Under the pieces are notes generated by a model. It saw only the letters and a program-made list of their open reading frames with translations, searched no databases and was not told the DNA's origin. DNA of 64,000 nt, taken from assembly GCF_017303315.1 (NCBI RefSeq), contig NZ_JAFKOI010000008.1, positions 62,001-126,000 of the forward strand, written 5' to 3'. This document shows, one piece after another, positions 27,870 to 37,008 of the stretch. This stretch comes from Bacillus sp. NTK071. Lineage in GTDB: Bacteria; Bacillota; Bacilli; Bacillales; Guptibacillaceae. The translations under genes and the position numbers were made by a program. How positions within the stretch are numbered: the stretch's first letter is position 1; each line of letters starts with the position of its first letter.

Positions 27870-29153
27870 CTAAATCGCATCTCGAGAACCTGATTCCTTC
27901 CGTTTCACATCGGTCATCACAACTCCGCTCTTCGGCAAGCTAGGAATATCCGACATCGAATAGCTCAGATCTTGGTCAGGTAGCTTATACGTCATGTGAT
28001 TTACTAAGTAATTGAGGCTTTCTTTAAGGATATCGAGCGTGAGCCACTCTCCTGCACAGCGATGGCCAATATCAAATTCGCCTCCACCTTGTGGGATAAA
28101 GTCAAATGGACTTCCTTTCCATGTTTTAAATCGTTCCGGTTGAAATTCATCTGGCTGCGCCCAAACGCTCGGATCGTGGTTTGTGCCATACAAATCCATT
28201 AGCGTAAGCGTATCTTCTTCAAAAAGGTAGCCTTCCCACGTAAAATCCTGCTTCACTCTTGCTCCAGCGAACGGGAAGAACGGATAGAAGCGACGAACTT
28301 CTTGTATAAATCTTTGTAGCTGATCAGGGTCACCAGATCTAAGCTTCTCGGTCTCCTCTTTGTTCTCATAAAGAGCGTGAGCAAGAAAGCTAATGTAAAC
28401 AGAGATTGCAACCATCGGCCTTAGTAAATTCAGTAATTCAACTGCTACAACCTGTTGATTTAACAGCTCCCCATCTAAGTCACGATGGAAAGAAAAACGA
28501 TAAAGAGCACGATCCTCCGGAGGATTCATCTTTCCATTTCTAACTTTCTCAATCATTTCCTCCATCCACTCTTCCCCATGAGAACGAGCTTTTTTTCCTT
28601 TCCAGTAACCAGGACCAACGGCTGCAGCCTCTTCAAACATGTCTCCAAGTTGCTCTGCTCTCATGTCTACTTCAGAATCTTCAAGAGGAACACCTGTCCA
28701 CTCACAAGCAATATGTGTTAGGATTTTCTTCGATTCTTCATGCAACGTAATTTTGTCCTTTGTTTCCCATTCTGCTGCATATTTCGTCCAATATTTTTTC
28801 GTCAGTTCTGAGATCTCCGCTAGCATGCTTTTGGTCATCAATGACATAAACATTTCTTTACGATGGTGATGTGCCTCTCCATCCAAAGCCTGAACACCAT
28901 TTTCTCCAAAAAGCGTTTTCTGAACACGTTTTGGCGCAGCTCCACTTCGTTTGAATTTCTCATTATCATAGAAAAGCTTCGCCGCTTCTTTTCCCGTTAA
29001 ACAAATCGTTTTCTCGCCTAGAAGCTTCGTTTCAAAAACATTTGTTTCATACTTATCACGTCGATTTAGAATAAATTCATATCCTTCTTTCAGAACGTTT
29101 AACGTGTGGTCTAGTCCCTTTTCCTTTGGCATACTGCTATTCTGTTCCATCAT
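27870..29153 (-). CDS. Cytochrome P450 of family CYP152 (fatty-acid peroxygenase)
   Basis: About 427 aa; start at ATG 29153, seven bases after GGAGG, rather than the 14-codon longer frame. Heme-binding loop FDIGHRCAGEWLT with the Cys ligand. The I-helix carries NLLRPMVAIS, the Arg-Pro pair that replaces the acid-alcohol pair of ordinary P450s and marks hydrogen-peroxide-driven CYP152 enzymes (BSbeta/YbdT, OleT). EVRRF is the K-helix ExxR motif. It should hydroxylate or decarboxylate fatty acids at the alpha or beta carbon without a reductase. No redox partner gene nearby, as expected. Confidence 0.9.
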   Translation of the reverse strand: MMEQNSSMPKEKGLDHTLNVLKEGYEFILNRRDKYETNVFETKLLGEKTICLTGKEAAKLFYDNEKFKRSGAAPKRVQKTLFGENGVQALDGEAHHHRKEMFMSLMTKSMLAEISELTKKYWTKYAAEWETKDKITLHEESKKILTHIACEWTGVPLEDSEVDMRAEQLGDMFEEAAAVGPGYWKGKKARSHGEEWMEEMIEKVRNGKMNPPEDRALYRFSFHRDLDGELLNQQVVAVELLNLLRPMVAISVYISFLAHALYENKEETEKLRSGDPDQLQRFIQEVRRFYPFFPFAGARVKQDFTWEGYLFEEDTLTLMDLYGTNHDPSVWAQPDEFQPERFKTWKGSPFDFIPQGGGEFDIGHRCAGEWLTLDILKESLNYLVNHMTYKLPDQDLSYSMSDIPSLPKSGVVMTDVKRKESGSRDAI

Positions 29154-29288
29154 CTGCTCTCCTCCTATGATCAACGTTTCGCATAATGCTTCCACTTTTA
29201 ATCTACCCTATTATTTTCCACTTATTTCGTCATCCAAAACGCAGACTTGGACAATCTTAGACCAATTACTTTTACTTCACACACATAA

Positions 29289-29392
29289 AAAGCAGATGAA
29301 CCTAATCAAGATCTGATTAAGTTCATCTGCCGTTATTTTAGAAGGAATAGCAATTCACGTGTTGTGAATCACGAGAACCGTCCCCGTGATTC
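29289..29392. repeat. Half copy of the dispersed repeat (central plus right hairpin)
   Basis: Central hairpin GCAGATGAACCTAATCA / TGATTAAGTTCATCTGC with T tail, then the intact right-end hairpin at 29366-29392. The left end is missing. It abuts the stop codon of the amidohydrolase gene, so it can serve as its terminator. Confidence 0.8.
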
Positions 29393-30982
29393 TCACATCA
29401 CCTTTTCTCCCTGAACCCAAGTCTCAAGAACTTCAATTTCCTTCAACTCTTTCGGTTCAACTTCCCTTGGATGTGCTGATAGCACAACGAAATCTGCTGT
29501 ATGACCTTTTTCCAACTTCCCTTTCACCTTTTCTTGGAATTCTAATTCTGCTCCTGTCGCTGTATAGGCGTAATAGATTTCATCAACAGAAAGACGCTCA
29601 TCTGGAATCCAGCCACCTTCAGGCTTTCCTTCTTCATCTTGCCTCGTAACGGCGGCATAGATGTGCATCAGCGGATTTAATGGCCCAATCGGACAATCGG
29701 AGCTTCCCGTAAACGGAATTTCCATCTTGCTGACTGTTTTCCAAGGGTTGCAATATTTTTCTTGTTCTCTTCCTACCCAATCAGCCGTTTGGTCATATTC
29801 CTTCATCATAAATCCTGGCTGTATTTCGAGGTAAGGCTTCAGTTTCTTCAGTCGCTCTAATAAATCAGGCGCAAGAATTTGGGCATGGATAATACGATGA
29901 CGCATTTTACCTGCGCCTACTTTTTCAATCGCATTGATCGCTTGCTCGACTGTTCGATCTCCAATCGCATGCATCGTTACCTGCATGTTGTTCTCATCTG
30001 CCGTTTTCACCATCTCATCGAGCTCTTCTTGTGAATAGATTAACGTTCCGCTTGTTTCCGGTTTATCTTGATAGGCTTGTCTCAATGCTGCCGTGTGAAG
30101 TCGCTGCGTCCCATCAAGAAAAATCTTGAAAGCTCCCATCCGCACGCGATCAGACCCTTCACCCGTTCTTCTCTTATAAGTAGAGAGATACTCCTTCATG
30201 TTATCGAGATTGTAAACGTAATGATGAAGATGAACCTGAACAGGTAGGCCACCTTCTTCTTCTAATTTCCGATAGCTGTCCCACACGCGATCAAACGCAC
30301 CTGTATAATTTAGATCATCTGTATGGATTGACGTAATTCCATGCTTCAGTAGATGCGGAACAGCATCATGAATCGCTTCATAGACCTCATCTTCTGTTTT
30401 TTGTCTGAAATGAAACTTAATGAAGTGAACGGCACTGTCTTTAAAGCGTCCAGTCCAATTTCCGTCTTCATCTTTCTCGATGAATTTGTCATGATTCTTC
30501 TCAAGTCCATCATGTTCTTTAATAATCTGTAACGCTTCTTCATTTACGATGCATTCATGACCATCATCATGTAGAAAGAACATTGGCTTCTTATATTCTA
30601 GCTCTTCAAGATCATGAGCGTTTAGAAGATGATCAATGTCTGTGAACTGACTATCAATGAGTCCCCGACCAATAATCCACTCATGCTCTTCCATCTGTTC
30701 TTCCGTGTACTTATCGTGAACGATTTGTTTCATTTCTTCCCAAGAAGTTACTTCTCGTAAATCAAGTTCTTTCTTCATTAACCCGTATCGAAGCAAATGA
30801 AGGTGCGTATCATTGAAGGAAGGAGCCACCGTCTTCCCTTTCCCATCAACAACGTCGCTTTCATTCCCTTCATATGGCCCGTTTCCTATGTAAGAGAATT
30901 TCCCGTCATTTATGATCAGATGTCCATCGTCTAGTGTTTCTTTGCCTGGTTGATAGATTCTCACATTGTTAATGACACTCAT
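29393..30982 (-). CDS. Amidohydrolase, YtcJ-like (amidohydrolase-3 family)
   Basis: 529 aa. Metal-binding start of the barrel FNDTHLHLLRYGL (His-x-His), later HAIGDRTVEQAINA and SSDCPIGPLNP (Asp ligand). The C-terminal beta sandwich ends in EKGHTADFVVLSAHP and the usual VLETWVQGEKV. YtcJ-type enzymes are metal-dependent hydrolases of N-substituted compounds with unknown natural substrates. Single gene, with the repeat half-copy as probable terminator. Confidence 0.88.
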   Translation of the reverse strand: MSVINNVRIYQPGKETLDDGHLIINDGKFSYIGNGPYEGNESDVVDGKGKTVAPSFNDTHLHLLRYGLMKKELDLREVTSWEEMKQIVHDKYTEEQMEEHEWIIGRGLIDSQFTDIDHLLNAHDLEELEYKKPMFFLHDDGHECIVNEEALQIIKEHDGLEKNHDKFIEKDEDGNWTGRFKDSAVHFIKFHFRQKTEDEVYEAIHDAVPHLLKHGITSIHTDDLNYTGAFDRVWDSYRKLEEEGGLPVQVHLHHYVYNLDNMKEYLSTYKRRTGEGSDRVRMGAFKIFLDGTQRLHTAALRQAYQDKPETSGTLIYSQEELDEMVKTADENNMQVTMHAIGDRTVEQAINAIEKVGAGKMRHRIIHAQILAPDLLERLKKLKPYLEIQPGFMMKEYDQTADWVGREQEKYCNPWKTVSKMEIPFTGSSDCPIGPLNPLMHIYAAVTRQDEEGKPEGGWIPDERLSVDEIYYAYTATGAELEFQEKVKGKLEKGHTADFVVLSAHPREVEPKELKEIEVLETWVQGEKVM

Positions 30983-31084
30983 TGTTCCACTCCTTGTTTA
31001 TCGAATTCTATTATTTATCTACCCCCTACTCAAAAAAATATTCGCTTACTTCATAAGTAATTTAATAGACTTACTAAACAGAAA

Positions 31085-31171
31085 AAAGCTAGGTTATGTA
31101 ATCTAGAGCACGATTACATAACCTAGCTTTCAAATCACCGGTGAATCACGAGAACCGTCCCCGTGGTTCAC
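31085..31171. repeat. Half copy of the dispersed repeat (central plus right hairpin)
   Basis: Central hairpin AAAGCTAGGTTATGTAATC / GATTACATAACCTAGCTTT followed by a right-end hairpin at 31143-31169. The right end overlaps the last codon of the exonuclease gene. Confidence 0.75.
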
Positions 31172-31899
31172 CCCAACCGCGCCACCCGCTCATACACCTC
31201 ACGCAAATTACGAAACCCTAATTCCTGAACTTTCTTCACGTAATAACACCAAAGCTCAGCAGTCATCTTCGCATCTCCCAAGGCATGATGGCGATCTCTT
31301 ACTTCAATCCCGCTACTCGTACAGCAGTCTTCCAATTGAAATCCTTTCTGCTCAGGATCAACAATTCGAATGAGAAAAGATGTATCCACAATCCGATGGT
31401 CGAAATTAGAACGCATTAAGCTCCAAGTGGCATGCTGCATGAAGGATTGTTCATGTTTGGCATGATGTGCAACTAACGTGTGTCCTTTCATAAATTCATA
31501 GAATTGAGCAAGAACTTCTGATAGAGGTGGGGCTGAATATAGATCTTCCTCTTTAATTCCTGTTAATACTGTCACCTCTTCAGAAGGAGCTGTATTCGAT
31601 TGAACTAACGAATAGAAGGTATCCTCCTCAATCGTTTCACCCGTTACTTTCACAGCCCCAATCGACAGCATCGCATCTCCTTTGTTCGGAAAGAAACCAG
31701 TTGTTTCAAGATCAAACACCACAACGCGCAATTCATTCAAGGGAACTTCGAGCGTGTTTTTCATTTTAATTTCTTTTTGCATCTGCCTCAGCATCGAGAT
31801 ATGGTGAGGATTTGATTGATCTTGAATCGAAGCATACATGCTCGTATTAACCTTCCCAGACATTTGCTTAAGATATTGAATCATTTGATTCATTCGCAT
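31168..31899 (-). CDS. DnaQ-like 3'-5' exonuclease domain protein
   Basis: 243 aa. DEDDh motifs: VVFDLETTGF (Asp/Glu, about residue 60), LVAHHAKHEQSF (Asp position here taken by His/Glu-containing segment) and HHALGDAKMTAELW (His and Asp). The start ATG directly follows the TAA of the DUF294 gene. In other bacteria such an exonuclease is found beside DUF294 nucleotidyltransferases, so the pair is a conserved partnership. Because the residue after Ala-His is not the usual Asn, activity on DNA is not certain. The stop codon lies in the right end of a repeat. Confidence 0.78.
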   Translation of the reverse strand: MRMNQMIQYLKQMSGKVNTSMYASIQDQSNPHHISMLRQMQKEIKMKNTLEVPLNELRVVVFDLETTGFFPNKGDAMLSIGAVKVTGETIEEDTFYSLVQSNTAPSEEVTVLTGIKEEDLYSAPPLSEVLAQFYEFMKGHTLVAHHAKHEQSFMQHATWSLMRSNFDHRIVDTSFLIRIVDPEQKGFQLEDCCTSSGIEVRDRHHALGDAKMTAELWCYYVKKVQELGFRNLREVYERVARLG

Positions 31900-32883
31900 T
31901 TAAGAACACCCTTTTTCGATTGCCTTTTTGGTGTACTTGTAGAGTTCCATTCCTTTTTTCATCATCTCTTTAAGCTCTTTCCTCTGTTCTTTAGGAAGAG
32001 AATCAATCGTCACATAGTGAACGGCTTCATAATTTTCTTGTTTCCCGTAGTGTAGGCGGAAGTGTAAGAGTTTCATAAACTCATTTTCATAAGATTGACG
32101 TTCTGAGCGAGGAAGCGTTTGATCGGATAAGGCTTCTAGTCTTGATAACGTAGACGTGTTCATCACTTTCTCTTTCAAAGCAAGAAGCCTAACCGCATTC
32201 ACATACGGAAAGAAAGCAGTCTGTTTAAAATTCACTTCTCCTGTATGCTCCCCGTGCGTTTCGGCAAGAATTTGCCCAAATACGCCGACTCCTTTTTGCA
32301 GATGCATCGTGTTTTTCAACATTCTCTTCAATAAGTGCGGTGATTCTTCCAGTTTAAGGTGAATCAGTTTCTTTAACTCATCAATAGGTTGATCACGACC
32401 AACTAACACTCTCGCATCAACAAAAATCAACAGGTAACGGATCGCATCAAAACGTTCATCATCGATCCAGCTTTCAAGCTGCCCTCTCCATTCGTCCGTT
32501 GATTTACACCACAACGGATTTGAAGCCATCACTTTCCCATCACAGAATTCATACCCAACCGCATGTAGCCCATTTGAAATTTCGTTACCAAGCTTGAGGA
32601 AATAATCGCTTGCCCCTTCGCTCGTTTCTTGATAAACAATGCCATGATCCTGATCACTCCATAACGCTTGTTCAAACCGCCCACCGCTTCCCATCAGAAA
32701 AAATGAAAAAGAAGAGGGGGCAGGACCCCACTCTTTTTTCACTTTCTGTTCCGCAAGATGAACGACTTGCCTCATAAGTTGATCATGGAAGGCATTGAGC
32801 GCCACATGGTCTTCTACAACACCTTTAATTTGTTGTTCTCGCATTTTCATTAACGACTCATACGTTTCCAAATCATTTACCAT
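31900..32883 (-). CDS. DUF294-type (GlnD-like) nucleotidyltransferase
   Basis: 327 aa. The catalytic block FFLMGSGGRFEQALWSDQDH around residues 57-76 has the G-S and D-x-D pattern of the pol-beta/GlnD fold, followed by a helical substrate-binding half (family often annotated DUF294 C-terminal). It lacks CBS and cyclic-nucleotide-binding domains. It sits between an amt gene 35 bases upstream and an exonuclease gene directly downstream. Since GlnD uridylylates PII proteins that control Amt, a role in ammonium control is a reasonable guess, but no PII gene is present here. Confidence 0.82.
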   Translation of the reverse strand: MVNDLETYESLMKMREQQIKGVVEDHVALNAFHDQLMRQVVHLAEQKVKKEWGPAPSSFSFFLMGSGGRFEQALWSDQDHGIVYQETSEGASDYFLKLGNEISNGLHAVGYEFCDGKVMASNPLWCKSTDEWRGQLESWIDDERFDAIRYLLIFVDARVLVGRDQPIDELKKLIHLKLEESPHLLKRMLKNTMHLQKGVGVFGQILAETHGEHTGEVNFKQTAFFPYVNAVRLLALKEKVMNTSTLSRLEALSDQTLPRSERQSYENEFMKLLHFRLHYGKQENYEAVHYVTIDSLPKEQRKELKEMMKKGMELYKYTKKAIEKGCS

Positions 32884-32918
32884 GCTAACAGCCCCCTTGC
32901 TTCTCAGTAGTTAGCGAC

Positions 32919-34202
32919 TTAACCGGATTTTGAGGTGCCGTCTACTTGTTGGCTTGAGCTGTTTGCTTGAAACATCTCAGGGTAACCATAGCTACCGTGC
33001 TCACTAAGATCAAGACCAATAATCTCTTCTTCTTCAGATACACGTAATCCGTTAAGTACTTTCTTAATTATCACGAGAAGAATAAACGATACAATAAAAG
33101 CATAAGCGCCACTTGCACCAACACCTAGCGCTTGAACGCCAAGCTGACTGAAACCGCCACCGTAGAAAAGCCCTGGTTGACCAACCGTCGCAAGTTCCGG
33201 TGTTGCGAAGAATCCAGTTGATAATGTACCCCATACGCCCGCTACCCCGTGAACGGATAAGGCAAAGATCGGATCGTCCACTTTCCGTTTTTCGAAGAAT
33301 CTCATGCTATAGAACACGATGAAACCAGCAACCAAGCCAATCACAACCGCTCCCCACGTATCAACAAAGGCACAAGATGCTGTGATGGCAACCAAACCTG
33401 CTAATGCACCGTTTAACATCGTTGGTACATCCGCTTTTCCTGTTACAGCCCACGCTACAACTAGAGCCGCTACGGCTCCAGCACCTGCTGCTAAGTTCGT
33501 ATTCATGGCAACAAAGCCAAAGAATGCAGCATCCGCAGATAACGTACTTCCTGCATTAAACCCGAACCAACCGACCCATAATACAAGCACACCAAGCGCT
33601 GTGAATACCTGGTTGTGTCCGGCAATATTGTTTGGAGAACCATCTTTATTGTATTTACCGATACGAGGTTTCAAAAGAATGGTTGCGGCGAAAGCACCCA
33701 TCGCACCTGTTAAGTGAACAACCGTTGATCCCGCAAAGTCCTGCTTCCCATGTTCTGCTAACCAGCCACCGCCCCAGATCCAGTGGGCAATAACTGGATA
33801 TACAAGGACTGAGAATAGTACGGCAAACAGAATATAAGCAGTTAACTTCGCGCGTTCTGCAAAACCACCAAACGCGATCGTTAACGAAATACCCGCGAAC
33901 GCTAGTTGGAATAAGAAGAACACCGGCGCTGAAAGTCCTAACCCCTCAATTTCATAACCTGAATAGAAAAAGTCTGTTAAACCGAAGAACGCATTGCCTT
34001 CACCGAAAATCAACCCATATCCAACTGCCCAAAAGACGAGTGACGCAATCCCAAACGTGAAAACGGTCTTACCTGCAATATGGCCAGCATTTTTCATTCG
34101 TGTTGATCCTGCTTCAAGTAAAATGAAGCCACCTAACATTAAAATAACGAGTACTGCTGAAACCATCACCCAAAGACTATTCATCAGAAACATTGAATCC
34201 AT
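32919..34202 (-). CDS. amt: Ammonium transporter (Amt family)
   Basis: 427 aa, eleven predicted helices, with the family blocks IAHWIWGGGWLAEHG, DFAGSTVVHLTGAMGAFAA, LGVLVLWVGWFGFNAGS and DDPIFALSVHGVAGVWGTLS, including both pore histidines. The C-terminal cytoplasmic tail begins near GLRVSEEEEIIGLDLSEHG, the usual regulatory tail. It imports ammonium/ammonia. First gene of a probable three-gene operon with the DUF294 nucleotidyltransferase and the DnaQ-like protein. Confidence 0.93.
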   Translation of the reverse strand: MDSMFLMNSLWVMVSAVLVILMLGGFILLEAGSTRMKNAGHIAGKTVFTFGIASLVFWAVGYGLIFGEGNAFFGLTDFFYSGYEIEGLGLSAPVFFLFQLAFAGISLTIAFGGFAERAKLTAYILFAVLFSVLVYPVIAHWIWGGGWLAEHGKQDFAGSTVVHLTGAMGAFAATILLKPRIGKYNKDGSPNNIAGHNQVFTALGVLVLWVGWFGFNAGSTLSADAAFFGFVAMNTNLAAGAGAVAALVVAWAVTGKADVPTMLNGALAGLVAITASCAFVDTWGAVVIGLVAGFIVFYSMRFFEKRKVDDPIFALSVHGVAGVWGTLSTGFFATPELATVGQPGLFYGGGFSQLGVQALGVGASGAYAFIVSFILLVIIKKVLNGLRVSEEEEIIGLDLSEHGSYGYPEMFQANSSSQQVDGTSKSG

Positions 34203-34617
34203 TCTAACTTCCCCTCTCCATTTTTCAGAACCTCAAAAGACATTTTTAGAAAATACTAATTTATCTGATATTTATGATTATAAGTATTTTTGCATGAAAA
34301 GAACCGTTCTACAACAATCATGTCACATTATCTCTCCTACAAAATAAAGCGTTGAAACCGCATTGAGTTCACGTTATTCTGATTACTCATTATCAACCAA
34401 ACGTTGTAAGCGTTACCAACTATCTTTTATGAATATACATTTCAAAACGTCCTATCTAGCCTAGATTTCAACTACTATTAGAAATCAATCAAACGTTTGT
34501 TTAACAGGATGGTTGATTGTATACAGGCAATACCTCATAAGCCCATTAAAATAGTGGTAGGATTAGGCTCTATGGTTTAAAATAGGTCACTAACAAGAAA
34601 AGCAGAACTTAAAGGTA
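34203..34617. other. Divergent intergenic region, with palindromic motif copy 3 of 4
   Basis: Between the divergent amt and HEIGY-protein genes. The motif TCAATCAAACGTTTGTTTAA (34485-34504) is a copy of the palindrome seen at 6191, 18661 and 62233. No convincing TnrA/GlnR box was found by eye. AT-rich promoter-like sequence lies on both sides. Confidence 0.45.
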
Positions 34618-34620
34618 GTG

Positions 34621-35046
34621 ATGAGAAACATGTTATATATTTGGGATGTTGAAAAGATCATTAAAGATACATTGGAACAGCACGAGTTAAACATTAATTA
34701 CGAATTCAATAATGAACTTAACGCTCCAATGAGCTATAACGTATCAACCAACACAATCAAATTTAACTATTTACAAATAAACGGCTATCAAGCCAAAGTG
34801 AACTTTAAACTAAAAGAAACAGAAGAAAACATTGCACTCCTCCTTCTCTATCACGAAATCGGGTATTACTTAGATTTCAAGAAACACAGACATGATTTAA
34901 GGATTTTAATGTATGAAGATGAGGAAGTTCAGCAGAAGCTGCTTGCTGAGATTGAAGAGAACGCTTGGGAATTTGGGCGGAGATTGGTGCCTGATTATTT
35001 GGTAGAATCTTATGATCGGTTGCGGGAGTTGGATCGGGAGTTTTAG
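34621..35046 (+). CDS. Small protein with degenerate HEIGH-type metallopeptidase motif
   Basis: 141 aa starting at ATG 34621 (AAAGG ribosome site five bases upstream; a GTG codon at 34618 is too close). The central helix reads LLLYHEIGYYLDFKKHRHDL. ImmA/Irre-like and related zinc peptidases have HEIGH here; the second zinc His is replaced by Tyr, so it is probably inactive or binds metal differently. No secretion signal. Repeat copy E starts 11 bases after the stop. Not assigned to a known family with confidence. Confidence 0.65.
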   Translation: MRNMLYIWDVEKIIKDTLEQHELNINYEFNNELNAPMSYNVSTNTIKFNYLQINGYQAKVNFKLKETEENIALLLLYHEIGYYLDFKKHRHDLRILMYEDEEVQQKLLAEIEENAWEFGRRLVPDYLVESYDRLRELDREF

Positions 35047-35056
35047 AGAATCACGT

Positions 35057-35209
35057 AAATCACGGGGACGGTTCTACTGATTCATTTGTACACAATATAC
35101 AAATAAACCAGAGGAACTAATCAGTAGGTTATGTCACCCAGTTTTTCTTTGAATCTGAAGAAATTTCATTAAACATGGAAGTGAATCACGAGAACCGTCC
35201 CCGTGATTC
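35057..35209. repeat. BIME-like dispersed repeat, copy E (153 bp)
   Basis: Left and right hairpin ends both clear (GGGGACGGTTCT and AGAACCGTCCCC), central part diverged. Lies between the 3' end of the HEIGY gene and the Fur-type promoter of the next gene. Confidence 0.9.
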
Positions 35210-35219
35210 ATTCCCCCGG

Positions 35220-35248
35220 TTGACAATGAGAATCATTCTCTATATGAT
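35220..35248 (+). promoter_or_regulatory. Sigma-A promoter overlapped by a Fur box
   Basis: TTGACA (35220-35225), spacer of exactly 17 bases, TATGAT (35243-35248). The spacer is the palindrome AATGAGAATCATTCTCTA, a good match to the Fur (ferric uptake repressor) consensus, so transcription should be shut off when iron is plentiful. Confidence 0.8.
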
Positions 35249-35298
35249 AATGTTGAAATGATAACGATTACTACATAGAAAATAGGGGGAAATCAAAC

Positions 35299-36480
35299 GT
35301 GTTGAAGCATAAGATCTTATATTTATTTCTTGCTTTAGGTCTAGTTCTAGCTGCTTGCGGGCAATCAAATGGGAACTCTACCAATGAAAATGCTTCTGAT
35401 CAAAAGTCAGAACAGAATAGCGCGGAAAAAGCGGATGAAGAGAATGGTGAAGAAAAGGAAGAAGATGCTGATTTCATCTCTTCTTTTAATGAAGGGAAAG
35501 CAGAGCTTGAGAAAGCTTCTGAAGGTGAAGACGTTGACTATCAGGCTGTGATTGATCTTTATAATAACGACTTAAAACCTCTTGTTGAACAAAGAGAAGG
35601 TGAAATGGATCAACAGATCTCTTCTGCTCTTGAAGCCGGAAAATCTGGTGACCTAGATGGCGAAGTTGTGAAACAAATCTACGATAAGCTAATGCAAAAG
35701 GTTTTCTATTTAACAGTAAAGCATGAGTTTGACGAAGTGAATGAAAACTGGGGCAATACAGAAGAAGTGAACAAAGAGATTGAAGAAGCGAAGGAATACT
35801 ATGAAGTGTTAAAAGGCACTGTCGAAAAACGTGATGCGGCATACGATACTTCCATGGTTTCTCAAATCGACTCTGGTTTCAGTGAAATGGAAACCGCTGT
35901 CGAAAACGATGACAACCTTCAATTTGTACTCGGAAGCCAAATGGTTGATAAAACGTTAATGAAGACGTTCTATCTTGCCACTGGCGCTCTTCCTGAAGGA
36001 TATGCAACAAAAGCTGCTAAAGAAGCAAAAGAGGATCCTGAGCATGCTCGTGTGGAACAAGCAGAAGGATGGGCATTCTATCAATCGATCTCAAATTACA
36101 TTACGAACCACGCTGAAGAAGATGCAGCACTAATCGAAGAAAATTTAAGTCTTGAAAACGATGTAGCAGAGATCGACCCAGAAGCTGTTAACCATGCGTT
36201 TATTCGCGGCTTCTCGAAAGTAGCCCTTCATGAATATGAAGAAAGCGAAGAAGAATGGGGAGAAGATAAATCCACAATCACTGCCCTTGAAGGTGCCCTC
36301 TTCATCGATATGATTTCAAGCGACATCGAGCGCATGGAAGGCGAAGAAGCTTACAACACCCTTTCTGACCATGCCCAGTCTTATCTAGAAGCTGTTAAAT
36401 CAGATGAAAAAGAAAAGGCAATGGAAGAGCTGAAAGAAATTAAAGAAACACTGAATATGGTTATTGAGAAAGCGGAATAA
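35299..36480 (+). CDS. Fur-regulated helical lipoprotein
   Basis: 393 aa. Signal peptide MLKHKILYLFLALGLVLAAC with lipobox, then an acidic Ser/Glu-rich linker (about residues 22-55) and a long all-helical region with two roughly similar halves (ISSFNEGKAELEKAS ... and ... HAFIRGFSKVALHEYEESEEEW). Such helical lipoproteins under iron control include EfeM/imelysin-like iron or heme proteins, but I see no decisive HxxE metal motif. The iron link comes from the promoter. Single gene ending in a clear terminator. Confidence 0.75.
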   Translation: MLKHKILYLFLALGLVLAACGQSNGNSTNENASDQKSEQNSAEKADEENGEEKEEDADFISSFNEGKAELEKASEGEDVDYQAVIDLYNNDLKPLVEQREGEMDQQISSALEAGKSGDLDGEVVKQIYDKLMQKVFYLTVKHEFDEVNENWGNTEEVNKEIEEAKEYYEVLKGTVEKRDAAYDTSMVSQIDSGFSEMETAVENDDNLQFVLGSQMVDKTLMKTFYLATGALPEGYATKAAKEAKEDPEHARVEQAEGWAFYQSISNYITNHAEEDAALIEENLSLENDVAEIDPEAVNHAFIRGFSKVALHEYEESEEEWGEDKSTITALEGALFIDMISSDIERMEGEEAYNTLSDHAQSYLEAVKSDEKEKAMEELKEIKETLNMVIEKAE

Positions 36481-36486
36481 ATGTGG

Positions 36487-36525
36487 ATAAGTACCTTTTC
36501 CTTATTGGAAGAGGTACTTTTTTTA
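36487..36525 (+). terminator. Rho-independent terminator of the Fur-regulated lipoprotein gene
   Basis: AAGTACCTTTTCC / GGAAGAGGTACTT stem with seven-T tail. Confidence 0.9.
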
Positions 36526-36530
36526 TGAGT

Positions 36531-36684
36531 GGATCATGGGGACGGTTCTGTTGATGCATTAAAGTAAAAGATCAAAAGAAGGTGCATGAACCATATCTAT
36601 AATTCGCTCACCTTCTTTATAAGGATTGACCTAACATTATTTATCTAGTTAAAAAATGAATCATGAGAACCGTTTCTGTGATTC
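36531..36684. repeat. BIME-like dispersed repeat, copy F (154 bp)
   Basis: Left end GGATCATGGGGACGGTTCTG, central hairpin AAGAAGGTG ... CACCTTCTT, right end diverged (GAGAACCGTTTCTG). It marks the left border of the toxin/immunity region, 40 bases beyond the stop of the first immunity gene. Confidence 0.85.
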
Positions 36685-36723
36685 CGTCCTAGACTAGAGC
36701 TACCTTCTAAGACGCATTACACT

Positions 36724-36999
36724 CTACATTTTTAATAGTACTTGATATAATTTTTCGGATTTATTCAATTCTCCTAAAAGCGGATTTTCATAGTCGCTAT
36801 AACTATCCAGATATGCCCTAACACCACCAACAATATTTATATTTTTAATATCATTATTATTTTCTAATATTTCCAGCGCCTTTTCATATCTTTTATAAAT
36901 AAGTTGTAATATTCCATCGTTAATTTCATTAGAGTAATTTACTTCAAGGTGATTTAACACTACTTTTATTTGTTCGATCAACTGCTTTTTCTTGTCCAT
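36724..36999 (-). CDS. Candidate immunity protein for LYR-type toxin domain, copy 1
   Basis: 91 aa, mostly helical, no signal. It follows the toxin domain gene by nine bases. It shares an INI-x-GG-x-RAY-x-D pattern (NINIVGGVRAYLDSYSDYEN) and the GELNKSEKLYQ tail with the protein at 39854 (INIELNGALRAYFDTNLVES, IELDKLESM), which likewise follows a homologous toxin domain. Same position next to same toxin family in two places makes immunity the best reading. Confidence 0.65.
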   Translation of the reverse strand: MDKKKQLIEQIKVVLNHLEVNYSNEINDGILQLIYKRYEKALEILENNNDIKNINIVGGVRAYLDSYSDYENPLLGELNKSEKLYQVLLKM

Positions 37000-37008
37000 T
37001 ATATCCTC

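Noticed and set aside
33319-33717. 132-codon plus-strand frame opposite amt
   Set aside because: Ala/Thr/Pro-rich shadow of the amt coding frame with no ribosome site.
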